In this document: piece by piece, positions 26,544 through 35,628 of the stretch | Layout of the letters: every line of letters begins with the position of its first letter | How positions within the stretch are numbered: the first letter of the stretch is position 1 | Source of the DNA: Anaeroglomus sp964630775 | Lineage (GTDB): Bacteria; Planctomycetota; Phycisphaerae; Sedimentisphaerales; Anaerohalosphaeraceae | Length of the DNA stretch: 64,000 nt | Direction of reading: 5' to 3' | Assembly: GCA_964630775.1 (NCBI GenBank) | Contig: CAZVYY010000009.1 | Span: forward strand, 1-64,000 | Notes under the pieces: model-generated | Seen by the model: the letters and a program-made list of their open reading frames with translations, nothing else | What the model was told of the DNA's origin: nothing | Databases searched by the model: none | Made by a program: the position numbers and the translations under genes

Positions 26544-28007
26544 ATGATGGCAAGAGCGGCAATGGGCATTATGATGATGTTGGTTCTTTTCGCGGTTCCG
26601 ACAATCACAGCAGCGAACAGGGACCTGAACGATTTAGTACGCCTGTATTCAACTCAGCAAATTGTGGAGCTGGATATGAATGAAACCTGCACATTCAAGC
26701 TCAAAGACGGCCGACAACGGATTATCCAGCTTGTCTCAGTCAAGGAACAGCGGGATCCCGTGGTGAACCTCATTCGTCGAGCCTATGTGCGGGTAACTAT
26801 CGACGGCAAACCTCTGGACTTGCTCTGTGAACCCTGCCAGATGCCAACCGAGGTCGATGGACTGCGGCTGCAGGCTGACACCACGTAGGGCTACGGCAAT
26901 ATTGAAAAGCGGGTGCAGCTTTCCTTGTGGGATGCCGCCGATCCAATCGTGGATACCACCCGTTTTGTCTTTCCTCTCCAAAATTACCGGCTTTTTTCAC
27001 ACGGAACGCAGGCTTACAACGAGCCCGTATATCTTGGCACCGGGGATGATGATCCGGCCGGCCAGAAATTCTATCATGATTATGGATTTGATATGGCCGG
27101 TTTTGAGGGCGGGGAACCTGTATTCAGTGCCATCGAGGGGGATGTTGTGTATTTCTGGCCCAACCGGGACAATATCTGCTCTATTTTGGTGCAGGACCGC
27201 AAGGGATTTGTGCTGGAACACGTGCATCTCAATGCAGTCGAACCGAATATCGTTTTAAATACCCATGTCGCAGCTGGCCAGAAGATCGGTACGCTGGGCA
27301 AGACCGGCCCTTCGGGCAATTTTTCTCATCTGCATGTGGGAACCTACCTTTAGCTTGGCGATACATCCCTTAAGCCGGGGGATCCCGATAATCCCAACCG
27401 GAGACTAAATCTTTATCCATGGCTGGTGACAGCCTATCAAGCTGTGCATCCTAAAGGACTGCTGGCGGTTGCCCGGCCGCACCATATCGTCCTGGCCGGG
27501 GATAAAATAGTGTTCGATGGGTCGAATTCGCTGGTCTGGGGCGGCAATAAGATTACCCAGTGGCGCTGGGAGTTCCCTGACGGCCAGACAGTCGATCAAG
27601 TTCGGGCGGAAAAGGTGTTCGACCGGCCGGGTTCCTATGTTGCGACATTGCGGGTCAAAGATAATCAGGGCAATGAAGATGTGGACTTCTGTCAGTTCAA
27701 GGTATTTTCCCGAGAGAATACGGAAAAAAATATGCCCCATATTTTTATGTCTTATGTGCCGACCGAAGATATCCGGCCCAATGAGCCGGTGCGGTTTCGA
27801 TTCTGGATGCAGGGCACGGACAGCAGGCCGATGCGCGTCATTTTCAGTGATGGCACAAAACTGGATGAATATCAGTCCGATTCTGAGTTCACTCATGCCT
27901 TTAAGACCCCCGGCCTGTATATCGTGACGGCCCAATGCGATGTGGACGGCAAACCGATGATGCAGAAGCTGAAAGTGGTTGTCAATTCACCACCCAAACT
28001 CAAGTAG
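26544..28007 (+). pseudogene. M23 (LytM) peptidase plus PKD gene interrupted by two in-frame TAG codons
   Basis: One reading frame of 487 codons is continuous from 26544 to the TAG at 28005 except for TAG codons at 26886-26888 and 27351-27353. The first part has a signal peptide (about 1-24) and an N-terminal beta domain. The middle carries the M23 zinc residues: His and Asp in FYHDYGFDMAG and the HLH of SHLHVGTYL. The last part contains a PKD-type domain (DGSNSLVWGG, FDRPGSYVATLRVKD). Protein-like sequence continues without shift across both stops, and each is one C-to-T change from CAG (Gln). TAG is used as a normal stop elsewhere in the window (padR, blaR1-like). The simplest view is a recent pseudogene; stop readthrough is an alternative. 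Confidence 0.8.
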
Positions 28008-28090
28008 AGAATGGCTCCTGATAGAAAGTTGTACAAATTGATGAATCTATCATCTATATAAAGTCAATGTATATCTGATAAAAGAAATGT

Positions 28091-28140
28091 CCTTGAAAAT
28101 TTGAACGAATTTGATAAAATACCTTGAAAATTTGAATGAA
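28091..28140 (+). repeat. Tandem 19-base direct repeat
   Basis: CCTTGAAAATTTGAACGAA at 28091-28109 recurs as CCTTGAAAATTTGAATGAA at 28122-28140 with one difference; the period is 31 bases. It lies just before the DUF4143 ATPase start and could be a duplicated regulatory site. Confidence 0.55.
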
Positions 28141-28164
28141 GCATTCAAGATTTCAGGGAACTAT

Positions 28165-29316
28165 ATGATATATAGGCAATATGATATCAAGAAAATCCAG
28201 AAATTAATCCGGCTTTTTCCTGCAACAGCGATTCTTGGAGCAAGACAATGCGGCAAAACCACTCTTGCCCGGCAGCTTGGGGCCGACCATTATTTTGATT
28301 TGGAGAATCCCCGGGATTTGTCCTTATTAGCACATCCTCAAACTACGCTCGAAAACCTTAATGGTCTTGTTGTGATTGATGAAATTCAGCGCAAGCCTGA
28401 CTTGTTTCCGCTATTAAGGTATTTGATTGACCATAATCCACAAACCCGTTATGTCATTCTTGGCAGTGCTTCGCGCGAGTTGATTCAACAGAGCAGTGAA
28501 AGCCTTGCCGGTCGAATCGGTCATTATCAGCTTGGTGGGCTTCGGCTGATTGATGTTGGAGCGGATAATCTCCGGCGGCTTTGGGTGCAGGGGGGTATGC
28601 CGAGAGCTTATACGCTGGATTCAGGCGATGCCGGCCAGTGGAATGCCAATTATATCACAGCACTTCTGGAACGAGATTTTCCGCAATTGGGTATTCGCGT
28701 GCCGTCCTATACCATGCGTCGTTTCTGGATGATGCTGTCGCATTATCACGGTCAGGTGGTTAATTACAGTGAATTAGCAAAATCGTTCGGAATATCGTCA
28801 CACACGGCCAAAAAATACATTGAACTGCTGGCGGGAACGTTTATGGTTCGCCAACTGCAGCCGTGGTATGTCAATATCGGCAAGCGTGTGGTCAAGAATC
28901 CAAAACTGTATATTCGGGATTCCGGCATTCTGCATAGTCTGATTTCAATTCGGTGTTATGAGGATATTCTGTCGTATAACCGTCTTGGGGCTTTATGGGA
29001 GGGATTCGCGCTGGAGCAGGTCGGTCGCAGCCTGGAATTGCGTGATGATGAGCTGTTCTACTGGAGAACACATGGCGGCAGTGAGGTGGATTTATTCTGG
29101 CAGGCACACGGAAAGAATTGGGCGGTTGAATTCAAGTATGCTGATGCTCCGGACCTGAGTAAGTCCATGACGATTTGCCTTGATGATCTTCAACTGGAAC
29201 ATCTGTGGGTGGTCTATCCCGGCAAAGACAGGTATCAGCTCCATGATAAAGTTACGGTGCTGCCGTTGGCGGATATTGGGGATGAATGGCGATATCCAAA
29301 AAACAGGGAGGATTAA
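28165..29316 (+). CDS. AAA family ATPase with DUF4143 domain
   Basis: A 383-residue protein. The P-loop GARQCGKTT lies near residues 24-32 and the Walker B-like segment VVIDEIQRKPDLFP near 70-83. The AAA_14 module is followed by the DUF4143 C-terminal domain, which has restriction-endonuclease-like features (EVDLFW near residue 315 and the Lys in WAVEFKYAD). Proteins of this family are widespread in bacteria and archaea, often in mobile or defence contexts, but their role is unproven. ATG 28165 is preferred for its AGGGA site; the frame is open to 28111. A small gene follows 2 bases after the stop, so the pair may be functionally linked. Confidence 0.85.
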   Translation: MIYRQYDIKKIQKLIRLFPATAILGARQCGKTTLARQLGADHYFDLENPRDLSLLAHPQTTLENLNGLVVIDEIQRKPDLFPLLRYLIDHNPQTRYVILGSASRELIQQSSESLAGRIGHYQLGGLRLIDVGADNLRRLWVQGGMPRAYTLDSGDAGQWNANYITALLERDFPQLGIRVPSYTMRRFWMMLSHYHGQVVNYSELAKSFGISSHTAKKYIELLAGTFMVRQLQPWYVNIGKRVVKNPKLYIRDSGILHSLISIRCYEDILSYNRLGALWEGFALEQVGRSLELRDDELFYWRTHGGSEVDLFWQAHGKNWAVEFKYADAPDLSKSMTICLDDLQLEHLWVVYPGKDRYQLHDKVTVLPLADIGDEWRYPKNRED

Positions 29317-29318
29317 TA

Positions 29319-29744
29319 ATGGAGCCCAACAAAACATCGTGGACACAGGATGATTTTGAGAAAATGTGCTGGCATGACAGCACTGTGAAGAGTATATCGA
29401 TAGATAATCCGGATGAAGGGTATGAGTTTAATCTCATTTTTGGTCTGGATTATATTGTCAGTTGGGAACCGGGAGAACATTATTTTGAATCCAGACCATT
29501 CATTCTGACTTTCCGGAATGTTGACCATTTGCACATTAATGTTTCACGAACGTATAAGCAGCCTCTGGAGATTAACAATATTGAGCGCGTGGAGATTTCT
29601 TCGGAGAGAGAAAAGAATGCGGGATTGTCCGTTTTCAAATACACAATCCATTTTCACGCCTTTTGCGGCCAGCCTGCCAGTACAATCGAATTTACAGCGA
29701 CCGGATTTACGCAGGCATCAGCCGGGCAGCCTCCTGTGGATTGA
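29319..29744 (+). CDS. Small protein of unknown function downstream of the DUF4143 ATPase
   Basis: A 141-residue soluble protein. The N-terminal motif MCWHDSTVKSISID and the alternating polar/hydrophobic strands that follow suggest an all-beta fold. There is no signal peptide or membrane segment. GGAGG lies 7 bases before the ATG, overlapping the end of the ATPase gene; the two genes are separated by 2 bases and are certainly co-transcribed. I do not recognise a function. Homologs that I recall with a similar WHD start are annotated only as hypothetical. Confidence 0.65.
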   Translation: MEPNKTSWTQDDFEKMCWHDSTVKSISIDNPDEGYEFNLIFGLDYIVSWEPGEHYFESRPFILTFRNVDHLHINVSRTYKQPLEINNIERVEISSEREKNAGLSVFKYTIHFHAFCGQPASTIEFTATGFTQASAGQPPVD

Positions 29745-29887
29745 ATATATACTTAACAAGTACCATTTTACCGCGAGGATAGCCACAGAACACATCGAAA
29801 CGGTACTTAGCCGTGCCTCGGGCGGACAATCTCATCCAGGATCAGTATAAATAGAGCCGCAGCAGCCAAAAGATGGGTATAAAAAAA

Positions 29888-29916
29888 GCCGGGGCTGCTA
29901 AGTGCCCCGACGTTTT
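29888..29916. terminator. Terminator hairpin between the ATPase operon and the SEC-C gene
   Basis: CGGGGC (29890-29895) and GCCCCG (29904-29909) form a perfect stem around TGCTAAGT, preceded by seven A and followed by ACGTTTT. It can serve both strands. Confidence 0.6.
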
Positions 29917-29948
29917 ATGTAACTTGAATTTAAACGGTTTACCGTTCT

Positions 29949-30144
29949 CTAAAAGTAGTGATGACGCTGTACGCCATCATATTTCTTTGAATTCATGCAG
30001 CAGTTCTTGAAACCGACGTCCTGAACCGCAGGGGCATGGGTCGTTGCGGCCGAGTTTTTCGAGCAATTCCTTGTCCCCATGGACAATTTGTGGTCCGCGT
30101 TTAACCCGTGTTTCAGAAGGATACCCCTTCCTTCGTTTGCTCAT
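29949..30144 (-). pseudogene. SEC-C motif protein gene with a one-base frameshift
   Basis: Read from ATG 30144, the frame encodes a basic peptide beginning MSKRRKGYP and reaching GRNDPCPCGSGRR, the first half of the SEC-C zinc motif. The frame then runs off-family and stops at 29977. Removing one T from the TTT run near 30011-30013 restores FKNCCMNSKKYDG and continues to a TAG at 29949, completing the canonical CPCGSGxxxKxCC motif. The reading frame is also open upstream of the ATG to a region ending APWKITITTRKPSAFEV, so the true start may be a non-ATG codon further up. This is either a real mutation or a homopolymer sequencing error. Confidence 0.7.
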
Positions 30145-30373
30145 GACTTCAAAAGCACTGGGTTTCCTCGTTGTAATAGTTATTTTCCACGGTGCACCTC
30201 TCTTTCTAAATTGCCAATAAAAAGTGAATCAGGGAAACCGTCTCCCTAATCCAGATGAGTTTTATATAGCACCAGAACAAAGAAAAAGCAATTTCAAAAC
30301 GGCCTTGGTTGTACAAACTACAATTTCTCAAATCCATAGGACGTTTTAATTTTGCCTTTTACCCTTTCCCTTT

Positions 30374-32938
30374 TTACTTTGTTAACACGTACCACATGGT
30401 ACCATACTTGGCCGACAGTTCAAGGATGTTGTCTTTAATGGGCACTTCGGCTTTCTTTGTGCCGTCGGGGTTGAGGGCGTAGCATGTCCATCCGGCATTT
30501 TTATTGTACGGCCCCTGGAAAAATTTGGACAGGTCGAGTGTTCCCTCGACGGCCTCAATCTGGACGGGGGCTTTGCCCCAGTTGTTTCCGACGGTGCTCC
30601 GGTCCTCGGAGAACTCCATCCCGGTATTTTCGCACCGGCCGCAGGCGGTGATGAGCAGTCTGGAACTGGACACATGTATTTCTTTGCCATCCAGCACCGT
30701 GACCGTAATCGTGGACCTCTCCGGGGAGGTTGTTTTGATCCAATCAAATGCTGCGGGTTTGTCGCGATGGCCCGCACTGATGAAGCAGAACCCATTGTTG
30801 ATGAAATATCGTCCCGGTTCCCAATCCCAGCTTGTCACACGATGCAAATCCCCCTGGGTGGGCCTCTGTTTTTGGGTTATCGTTTTTTCAGATTGCCCCA
30901 TAACCCAGGCGATTTCATTCCTGACAATGTCTTTGCAGGTTAGCCCCGTTGCACCAAACAGATTGGAATTGTATTTGGAATGCAAGTTGGCCAGTTGATC
31001 AAGGGCAGAGCCTTGCGGGCTTGTCAGCGCCAGCGTCATTTTGAAGTTCTGCGGGAGCAGCAGTCTTTCGCGGAAGATTAAAGCCCCGGCAGGCACAAAG
31101 CCCCACTTGGCCGGGTTGGTGTCGATATCAAAATAGCTGTTCATCACTTCGCGGTCCCAGGTGTCGCCGGTGTGGGAATAGGTATAGAGCCAGACGCCGT
31201 CCCAATTCTGTGCGGCGGCGAAGGAGGCAATCATCGGCACGCATTCGGCCTGACTGTCCAGCGGAGCGGGGTGGTTGTATTCGGTTACGGTAAAGGGCTT
31301 GCCGGCCAGCCGTTCACTGGCCAATCTGAACAGCGTTGCCTCCTGCGGATACTCGCTCATGGCCTTCTGGTCGATCAGCCAGTCGGACGAATCCCATGGC
31401 CGGTTGGGGAATCGCGGGTGCTGCCAGTAGGCGTGCGAGTCGATGAAGTCCATATCGGACTGGGCATACAGCCCCAGCGGCCCGAAGACAATCGTGCCGG
31501 TAACCATCGCCTTGCTGCCGAGGTCGGTTTTGATATATTGCCGCATCCCGTCGAAATAAGCCTTTTCCGTCTCGGCGAAAAACATCATCCGGTCGAGCTG
31601 TCGCGTTTTGGATTCCACTTCGCCAAAGACCTTGACGGTGGCATTTTGAAGCGATTCGGTTTTGTCCGGCGTAAAATCCGCCCCTTCGTGGAATCCGAGG
31701 GCTCGCACATAGAACGGCTCGCTTTGCTTGCCGAAACTGAATCCAGTGCGGGCGTTATCGTCGCTTTGGGTTGCCGTGAAGGTCAGGCGGTACTGTTTCC
31801 ACTCCGGTCTTAACGTAATGGCACGATACAGGCCCAGATTGTTCCACGGCTCATGAGCCTGAATGACACTGACTGATAGCGTTCGTTCTTTTGGAGCAGC
31901 GATTTCAAAGACAAGGGTATAATCCTGTCCTTCCTGCAGTTTCAGTTTGCTCTGGTTGAATTGCAGATGCCATTCGGTGCCGTCGCAGGTAGTTGGTTCA
32001 ATCAGCAGCCCCGACTTGCCGTTGTACTCAACGACGGAGGCCCTGGCTTTGGCGGTCTCGTGCTGTTCCAGTGTCCAGCTGTCCGGGGCATTGCGGTTGG
32101 CCTGCCATTGACCAAAATCGCCATTGGTCAGGAGATTGTCGCTCAGCGGTTTCGAACTGGCCGACCAGGCTTCGATCAGCTTTGCGTTGGTGCCGTATTT
32201 GGACTTGAGCCAGCCATTGTACTGATTCTGGAGGATGTCGGCATAGACCGTCGGCAAGTTTGGCAGGACTTCTGGTGCCGACCACATAAACAGACTGTTT
32301 TCATTGGTAATCTCAACAATCGCGATGGCCGGATCGTCGGCATAACGATAGGGGCGGTAGGCATTCCTGCGGTCCAGCATCCGTTTGGCATAATCTTTCT
32401 GGGCTGCGACGAGTTCCGGCGCGAAAATGGCAATCATCTTATCCATACCATCCGGCGACGGCGGCAGGCCCAGACTGCGGCTGTATTCTTTGCCGACGTG
32501 CAGGTTCAAATCCGTGTAAATACCGCGTTTGGCCAGTTGATCGATAAAGTAGTCCAGCCGGTCGAGGGCCTCGGGGTGCAGGGTTTTGCTGTCTTTTTGC
32601 CAGATGCCTCGCGGCCATGTTGCCGAATCCATGTGATGGCAGCGTATCGCGTTAATGCCCGCACGGGCCAGCCGTTCGGCCACGAGTTCAGCGTCCGCGT
32701 GAGTTGGGAAATTGGACGCGAAGCTCAGGTTGACACCCCAAAACCGAATTGGCTCAGAGCCGCGATAAAAATGGCCATCCTTGATATAAATCCGGTCCTG
32801 TTCGGTGATGGGTTTGTAGTCCAGCTTGATTTCGGATTCGGGGTTTGCTTTGGCGGGAATCACAAAAGGTACAAACGTTTCCGCATGACTCCATATACCG
32901 ACAGCGACTATAATGAATAGGGCATAAATCCGTTTCAT
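30374..32938 (-). CDS. Secreted glycoside hydrolase, GH5-like clan A, with carbohydrate-binding insert
   Basis: An 854-residue secreted protein with a signal peptide (about 1-18). A clan-A TIM barrel begins around RFWGVNLSFASNFP. The probable acid/base is Glu213 in ITNENSLF and the nucleophile Glu553 in VTEYNHPAP. A jelly-roll insert of CBM4/9 type lies between them (about 265-400, starting LLTNGDFGQW). This order, with the barrel interrupted by a binding module, is common in Planctomycete and Bacteroidete cellulase-superfamily enzymes of uncertain substrate. AGGAG precedes ATG 32938. It is transcribed alone, divergent from tRNA-Gly. Confidence 0.78.
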   Translation of the reverse strand: MKRIYALFIIVAVGIWSHAETFVPFVIPAKANPESEIKLDYKPITEQDRIYIKDGHFYRGSEPIRFWGVNLSFASNFPTHADAELVAERLARAGINAIRCHHMDSATWPRGIWQKDSKTLHPEALDRLDYFIDQLAKRGIYTDLNLHVGKEYSRSLGLPPSPDGMDKMIAIFAPELVAAQKDYAKRMLDRRNAYRPYRYADDPAIAIVEITNENSLFMWSAPEVLPNLPTVYADILQNQYNGWLKSKYGTNAKLIEAWSASSKPLSDNLLTNGDFGQWQANRNAPDSWTLEQHETAKARASVVEYNGKSGLLIEPTTCDGTEWHLQFNQSKLKLQEGQDYTLVFEIAAPKERTLSVSVIQAHEPWNNLGLYRAITLRPEWKQYRLTFTATQSDDNARTGFSFGKQSEPFYVRALGFHEGADFTPDKTESLQNATVKVFGEVESKTRQLDRMMFFAETEKAYFDGMRQYIKTDLGSKAMVTGTIVFGPLGLYAQSDMDFIDSHAYWQHPRFPNRPWDSSDWLIDQKAMSEYPQEATLFRLASERLAGKPFTVTEYNHPAPLDSQAECVPMIASFAAAQNWDGVWLYTYSHTGDTWDREVMNSYFDIDTNPAKWGFVPAGALIFRERLLLPQNFKMTLALTSPQGSALDQLANLHSKYNSNLFGATGLTCKDIVRNEIAWVMGQSEKTITQKQRPTQGDLHRVTSWDWEPGRYFINNGFCFISAGHRDKPAAFDWIKTTSPERSTITVTVLDGKEIHVSSSRLLITACGRCENTGMEFSEDRSTVGNNWGKAPVQIEAVEGTLDLSKFFQGPYNKNAGWTCYALNPDGTKKAEVPIKDNILELSAKYGTMWYVLTK

Positions 32939-33173
32939 ATCTGAACTCCTATAAAAATGGGGTGGTTCTGGTTTTCTTTTTATTATTAGACGCAGGAGGC
33001 ATCTTTTCGGATACGTATTATACATATTAAACAGGGAAGCTTACACGAGAATTTATATAGAGAATTGCTGTATTTCGGTCTATCCAGAATGAATTTGGCC
33101 GGATTTTTCCAAAAAAGTACCAAAATTAGTATTGATTTTTCTGCATTTTGGACTATTATCTATTCCCTCTTTC

Positions 33174-33245
33174 GCGGGTGTAGCTCAGTGGTAGAGCGTC
33201 ACGTTGCCAACGTGAATGTCGTCGGTTCAAGTCCGATCACCCGCT
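33174..33245 (+). tRNA. tRNA-Gly(GCC)
   Basis: A complete cloverleaf can be drawn. The acceptor arms GCGGGTG (33174-33180) and CACCCGC (33238-33244) pair fully. The D-arm is GCTC...GAGC. The anticodon stem TCACG/CGTGA has loop TTGCCAA with anticodon GCC at 33206-33208. The T-arm is GTCGG-TTCAAGT-CCGAT. The discriminator base is T, and CCA is not encoded. Confidence 0.96.
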
Positions 33246-33401
33246 TTGAATTTGGGCAAAACACGCTGTGTGCAGCCCCCGTCAATTGGTCTTTAAGTTA
33301 TTTAAATACAAAGCTTTAGCGAGTTATCGGCTAAAAATAATAGTCTGGCGTTGGTCGCTGAAGTATCGGATATTCGCCTTTGGGCGTTTATTGGACATGA
33401 C

Positions 33402-33432
33402 AAACCAGCGACAGACGTCGCTGGTTTTTTTA
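33402..33432 (+). terminator. Rho-independent terminator before the trigger factor gene
   Basis: A perfect 11-bp stem, AAACCAGCGAC (33402-33412) and GTCGCTGGTTT (33417-33427), surrounds AGAC and runs into a T-tract. It lies about 160 bases after tRNA-Gly and 40 bases before tig. Confidence 0.85.
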
Positions 33433-33471
33433 TTGTAACGTCATTAATATCAAATGGTTAGGAACCGAATT

Positions 33472-34884
33472 ATGGCAAAGAAGAAAAAAGCGGAGCAGGA
33501 ACAGGCAGCCGAACAGGCTGAAGTGAAAAGCAATGTAACGATTGAAGATATCGGGCCTTGTAAAAAGAAAATTACAGTTGAAATTCCCGAAGCCAAGATT
33601 AAAGAAAATCTGGATAACAAGTATAAAGAACTCAAGAAAGATGCGATGCTTCCGGGTTTCCGCAAAGGCCGGGCACCGCTGAGGCTTCTGGAAAAACGGT
33701 ACGGTACCGACATTCATAAGCAGGCCAAACTGGAATTGATGATCGACGCGGCCCAGGCAGCGATGAAAGACAACAATCTGGATGTGCTTGGCGATCCCAA
33801 TATTGACCATGAAAAGGTGGAATTGCCCGAAACCGGCCCGATGACCTTCTCATTTGAAGTCGAAGTTCGTCCGGAATTCGATCTGCCCGAACTGGAAGGC
33901 ATTGAAATCGAAAAGCCCGTTGTGGAAGTCAACGATGACAAGGTCAATGAGGAAATTCAGACGATGTGCCGTCGTGCCGGTGTCTGGGTACCCAAGGATG
34001 GCCCAGTGGGTGCCGATGATCAGCTTATTGCGGATGTGGTGCTGACCGTTGAAGGTGCCGCTGAGCCGGAAAAATATGACAATACCGAAATTTATGTCCG
34101 CAAGACGGGCTTTGTTTCGGGTGTTCCGGTGGAAGATTTGGACCAGCTTGTGGTGGGCGCCAAGGCCGGTGATGTGAAGAAGATCACGGTCAATGTGCCC
34201 GCGACGTTCTTCAATGAACAGTACCGCGGCAAGAAAGTTGAAGTGGAAATCACCATCAAAGACGTCAAGGCACTCAAGCCTGCCGAACTGAATGCGGAAA
34301 TGCTCCAGCGGTATGGTTTCGAGAGCGAAGACCAGCTTCGTGATTCCTTCCGTCAGCAGTTGACCGAACAGGTTGAGCGCCAGGCACGTTCCGCCATGAG
34401 TGACCAGGTGCGTGAATATCTGCAGGAAAATATCAAGTTTGATCTGCCTGCGGATGTGGTTGCCGACCAGTCTCTGGCGATTCTCCAGCGGCAGTATGCC
34501 AATATGATGATTCGCGGCATGAAGAAAGAAGATATTGACCAGCAGATGGATCAGCTTCGCGCCAGCAGTGAGGAACAGGCCAAAGAGCAGTTGAAGCTGT
34601 TCTTCATTATGGACAAGATTGCCCAGAAGTTCGAAATCAGCGTCAGCGACGAAGAAATCAACGGCCATATCGCCCAGATTGCAGCCTATCGCGGTCGCCG
34701 TCCGGAAAAGATGCGTGAAGAAATGTATCGTGACGGCTCGCTGGCCAACTTCACCCTCCAGGTTCGCGAAGACAAATGCATCGAGAAGATTCTCGAAAAA
34801 GCAAAAATCATCGATGTCGCACCTGAGAAAGCCACCAAAGCCAAGAAGAAAACGACCCGATCCAAAAAGAAAACCGAGGAATAA
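33472..34884 (+). CDS. tig: Trigger factor, ribosome-associated chaperone and PPIase
   Basis: A 470-residue protein. The N-terminal ribosome-binding domain (about 20-160) contains the signature GFRKGRAP. A central FKBP-like domain (about 175-265) follows, then a helical substrate-binding C-terminal domain ending near residue 445. Both ends carry short lysine-rich extensions (MAKKKKAEQEQ and KAKKKTTRSKKK), which are longer than usual and could strengthen RNA or ribosome contact. Trigger factor binds nascent chains at the ribosome exit. AGGAA lies upstream of ATG 33472; ATG 33454 is in frame but lacks a site. It is flanked by terminators on both sides and so is monocistronic. Confidence 0.95.
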   Translation: MAKKKKAEQEQAAEQAEVKSNVTIEDIGPCKKKITVEIPEAKIKENLDNKYKELKKDAMLPGFRKGRAPLRLLEKRYGTDIHKQAKLELMIDAAQAAMKDNNLDVLGDPNIDHEKVELPETGPMTFSFEVEVRPEFDLPELEGIEIEKPVVEVNDDKVNEEIQTMCRRAGVWVPKDGPVGADDQLIADVVLTVEGAAEPEKYDNTEIYVRKTGFVSGVPVEDLDQLVVGAKAGDVKKITVNVPATFFNEQYRGKKVEVEITIKDVKALKPAELNAEMLQRYGFESEDQLRDSFRQQLTEQVERQARSAMSDQVREYLQENIKFDLPADVVADQSLAILQRQYANMMIRGMKKEDIDQQMDQLRASSEEQAKEQLKLFFIMDKIAQKFEISVSDEEINGHIAQIAAYRGRRPEKMREEMYRDGSLANFTLQVREDKCIEKILEKAKIIDVAPEKATKAKKKTTRSKKKTEE

Positions 34885-34914
34885 GGTTGTTCCGGAATAA
34901 GGGGAGAAGCAAGG

Positions 34915-34943
34915 AAAGGCAGGCCTTCGGGTCTGCCTTTTTT
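34915..34943 (+). terminator. Rho-independent terminator after tig
   Basis: AAAGGCAG (34915-34922) pairs with CTGCCTTT (34933-34940), followed by TTT. The loop contains a smaller CCTTCGG hairpin. Confidence 0.85.
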
Positions 34944-34965
34944 AGTGCGCCGACGGAATTGGGGA

Positions 34966-34994
34966 TTGACTCTTTTGGGCCTGGCATTGATAAT
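34966..34994 (+). promoter_or_regulatory. Promoter of the LEA2-type lipoprotein gene
   Basis: TTGACT (34966-34971), 17 bases, GATAAT (34989-34994). The gene starts 78 bases downstream. Confidence 0.6.
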
Positions 34995-35071
34995 GGTATT
35001 GACAGATATGCATTGCCGCGAGGCGGACAAGGGTATCTGAATCGTAAATCACAGATTCAGGGAGCGTTAAG

Positions 35072-35602
35072 ATGAAGACCACGAAAAGCTGTGTTGCAGT
35101 CGTTCTGGCGGGTATTATGCTGTGCGGGTGTGCGGAATTGCAGAATGCCTTGAAGGTTCAGCGTCCGACGGCCAGCCTGCAGGGCGTTCGCCTGGGGGAT
35201 ATCAATCTGGAATCGGCAGGGCTATTGTTTGATGTGGAGATTCAAAATCCGTATCCGGTGGATTTGCCGCTGGTGGATCTGGATTATGATGTCCAAAGCG
35301 GAAGCAATAAGCTGTTTGCCGGGCTTGCGGAAATCGGGCAGACGATTCCTGCCAAAAACAAGGCCATTGTAACCCTGCCTGCCAAGGTGTCTTATCTGGA
35401 TGCCTTCAATGCCCTCAAGTCCTTCAAGCCGGGGGCGACGATTCCCTACAAAGCCAATGTGGGCCTGTCGGTGGATGCTCCGGCTGTCGGCGTCATTAAA
35501 CTGCCGCTGTCCCAATCCGGCGAGCTGGCCGTGCCGGCCTTGCCGAAACCGACGGATATCAACTGGCAGAAACTGCTCGATAAGGCAGTGCCCACAAAAT
35601 AG
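35072..35602 (+). CDS. LEA2/WHy-domain lipoprotein
   Basis: A 176-residue protein with a lipoprotein signal (MLCGC, lipidated Cys20). The body (about 35-160) is a single beta-sandwich of the LEA type 2 / water-stress-hypersensitive-response (WHy) family. Recognisable parts are the segment VEIQNPYPVDLPLVDLDYDV and the repeat-like AEIGQTIPAKNKAIVTLP. In plants such domains protect against desiccation; in bacteria they are secreted or lipid-anchored and their role is uncertain. It has its own promoter and no co-oriented partner. Its 3' end lies 26 bases from the convergent GH44 gene. Confidence 0.82.
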   Translation: MKTTKSCVAVVLAGIMLCGCAELQNALKVQRPTASLQGVRLGDINLESAGLLFDVEIQNPYPVDLPLVDLDYDVQSGSNKLFAGLAEIGQTIPAKNKAIVTLPAKVSYLDAFNALKSFKPGATIPYKANVGLSVDAPAVGVIKLPLSQSGELAVPALPKPTDINWQKLLDKAVPTK

Positions 35603-35628
35603 TGTCCTTGTGCCTGTCTGGTGTTCTG

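Noticed and set aside
26886..27353. Genome-wide reassignment of TAG to an amino acid
   Set aside because: TAG ends several intact genes in the window, including padR (737-739), the BlaR1-like gene (4847-4849) and the M23 frame itself (28005-28007), so a general code change is not supported.
28091..28140. Target-site duplication of an inserted element
   Set aside because: The two 19-base copies are 31 bases apart with nothing between them, so they do not bracket an insertion.
34943..34960. Second group II intron start after the tig terminator (GTGCGCCG)
   Set aside because: Only about eight bases match and no domain I-like hairpins follow, so chance is more likely.
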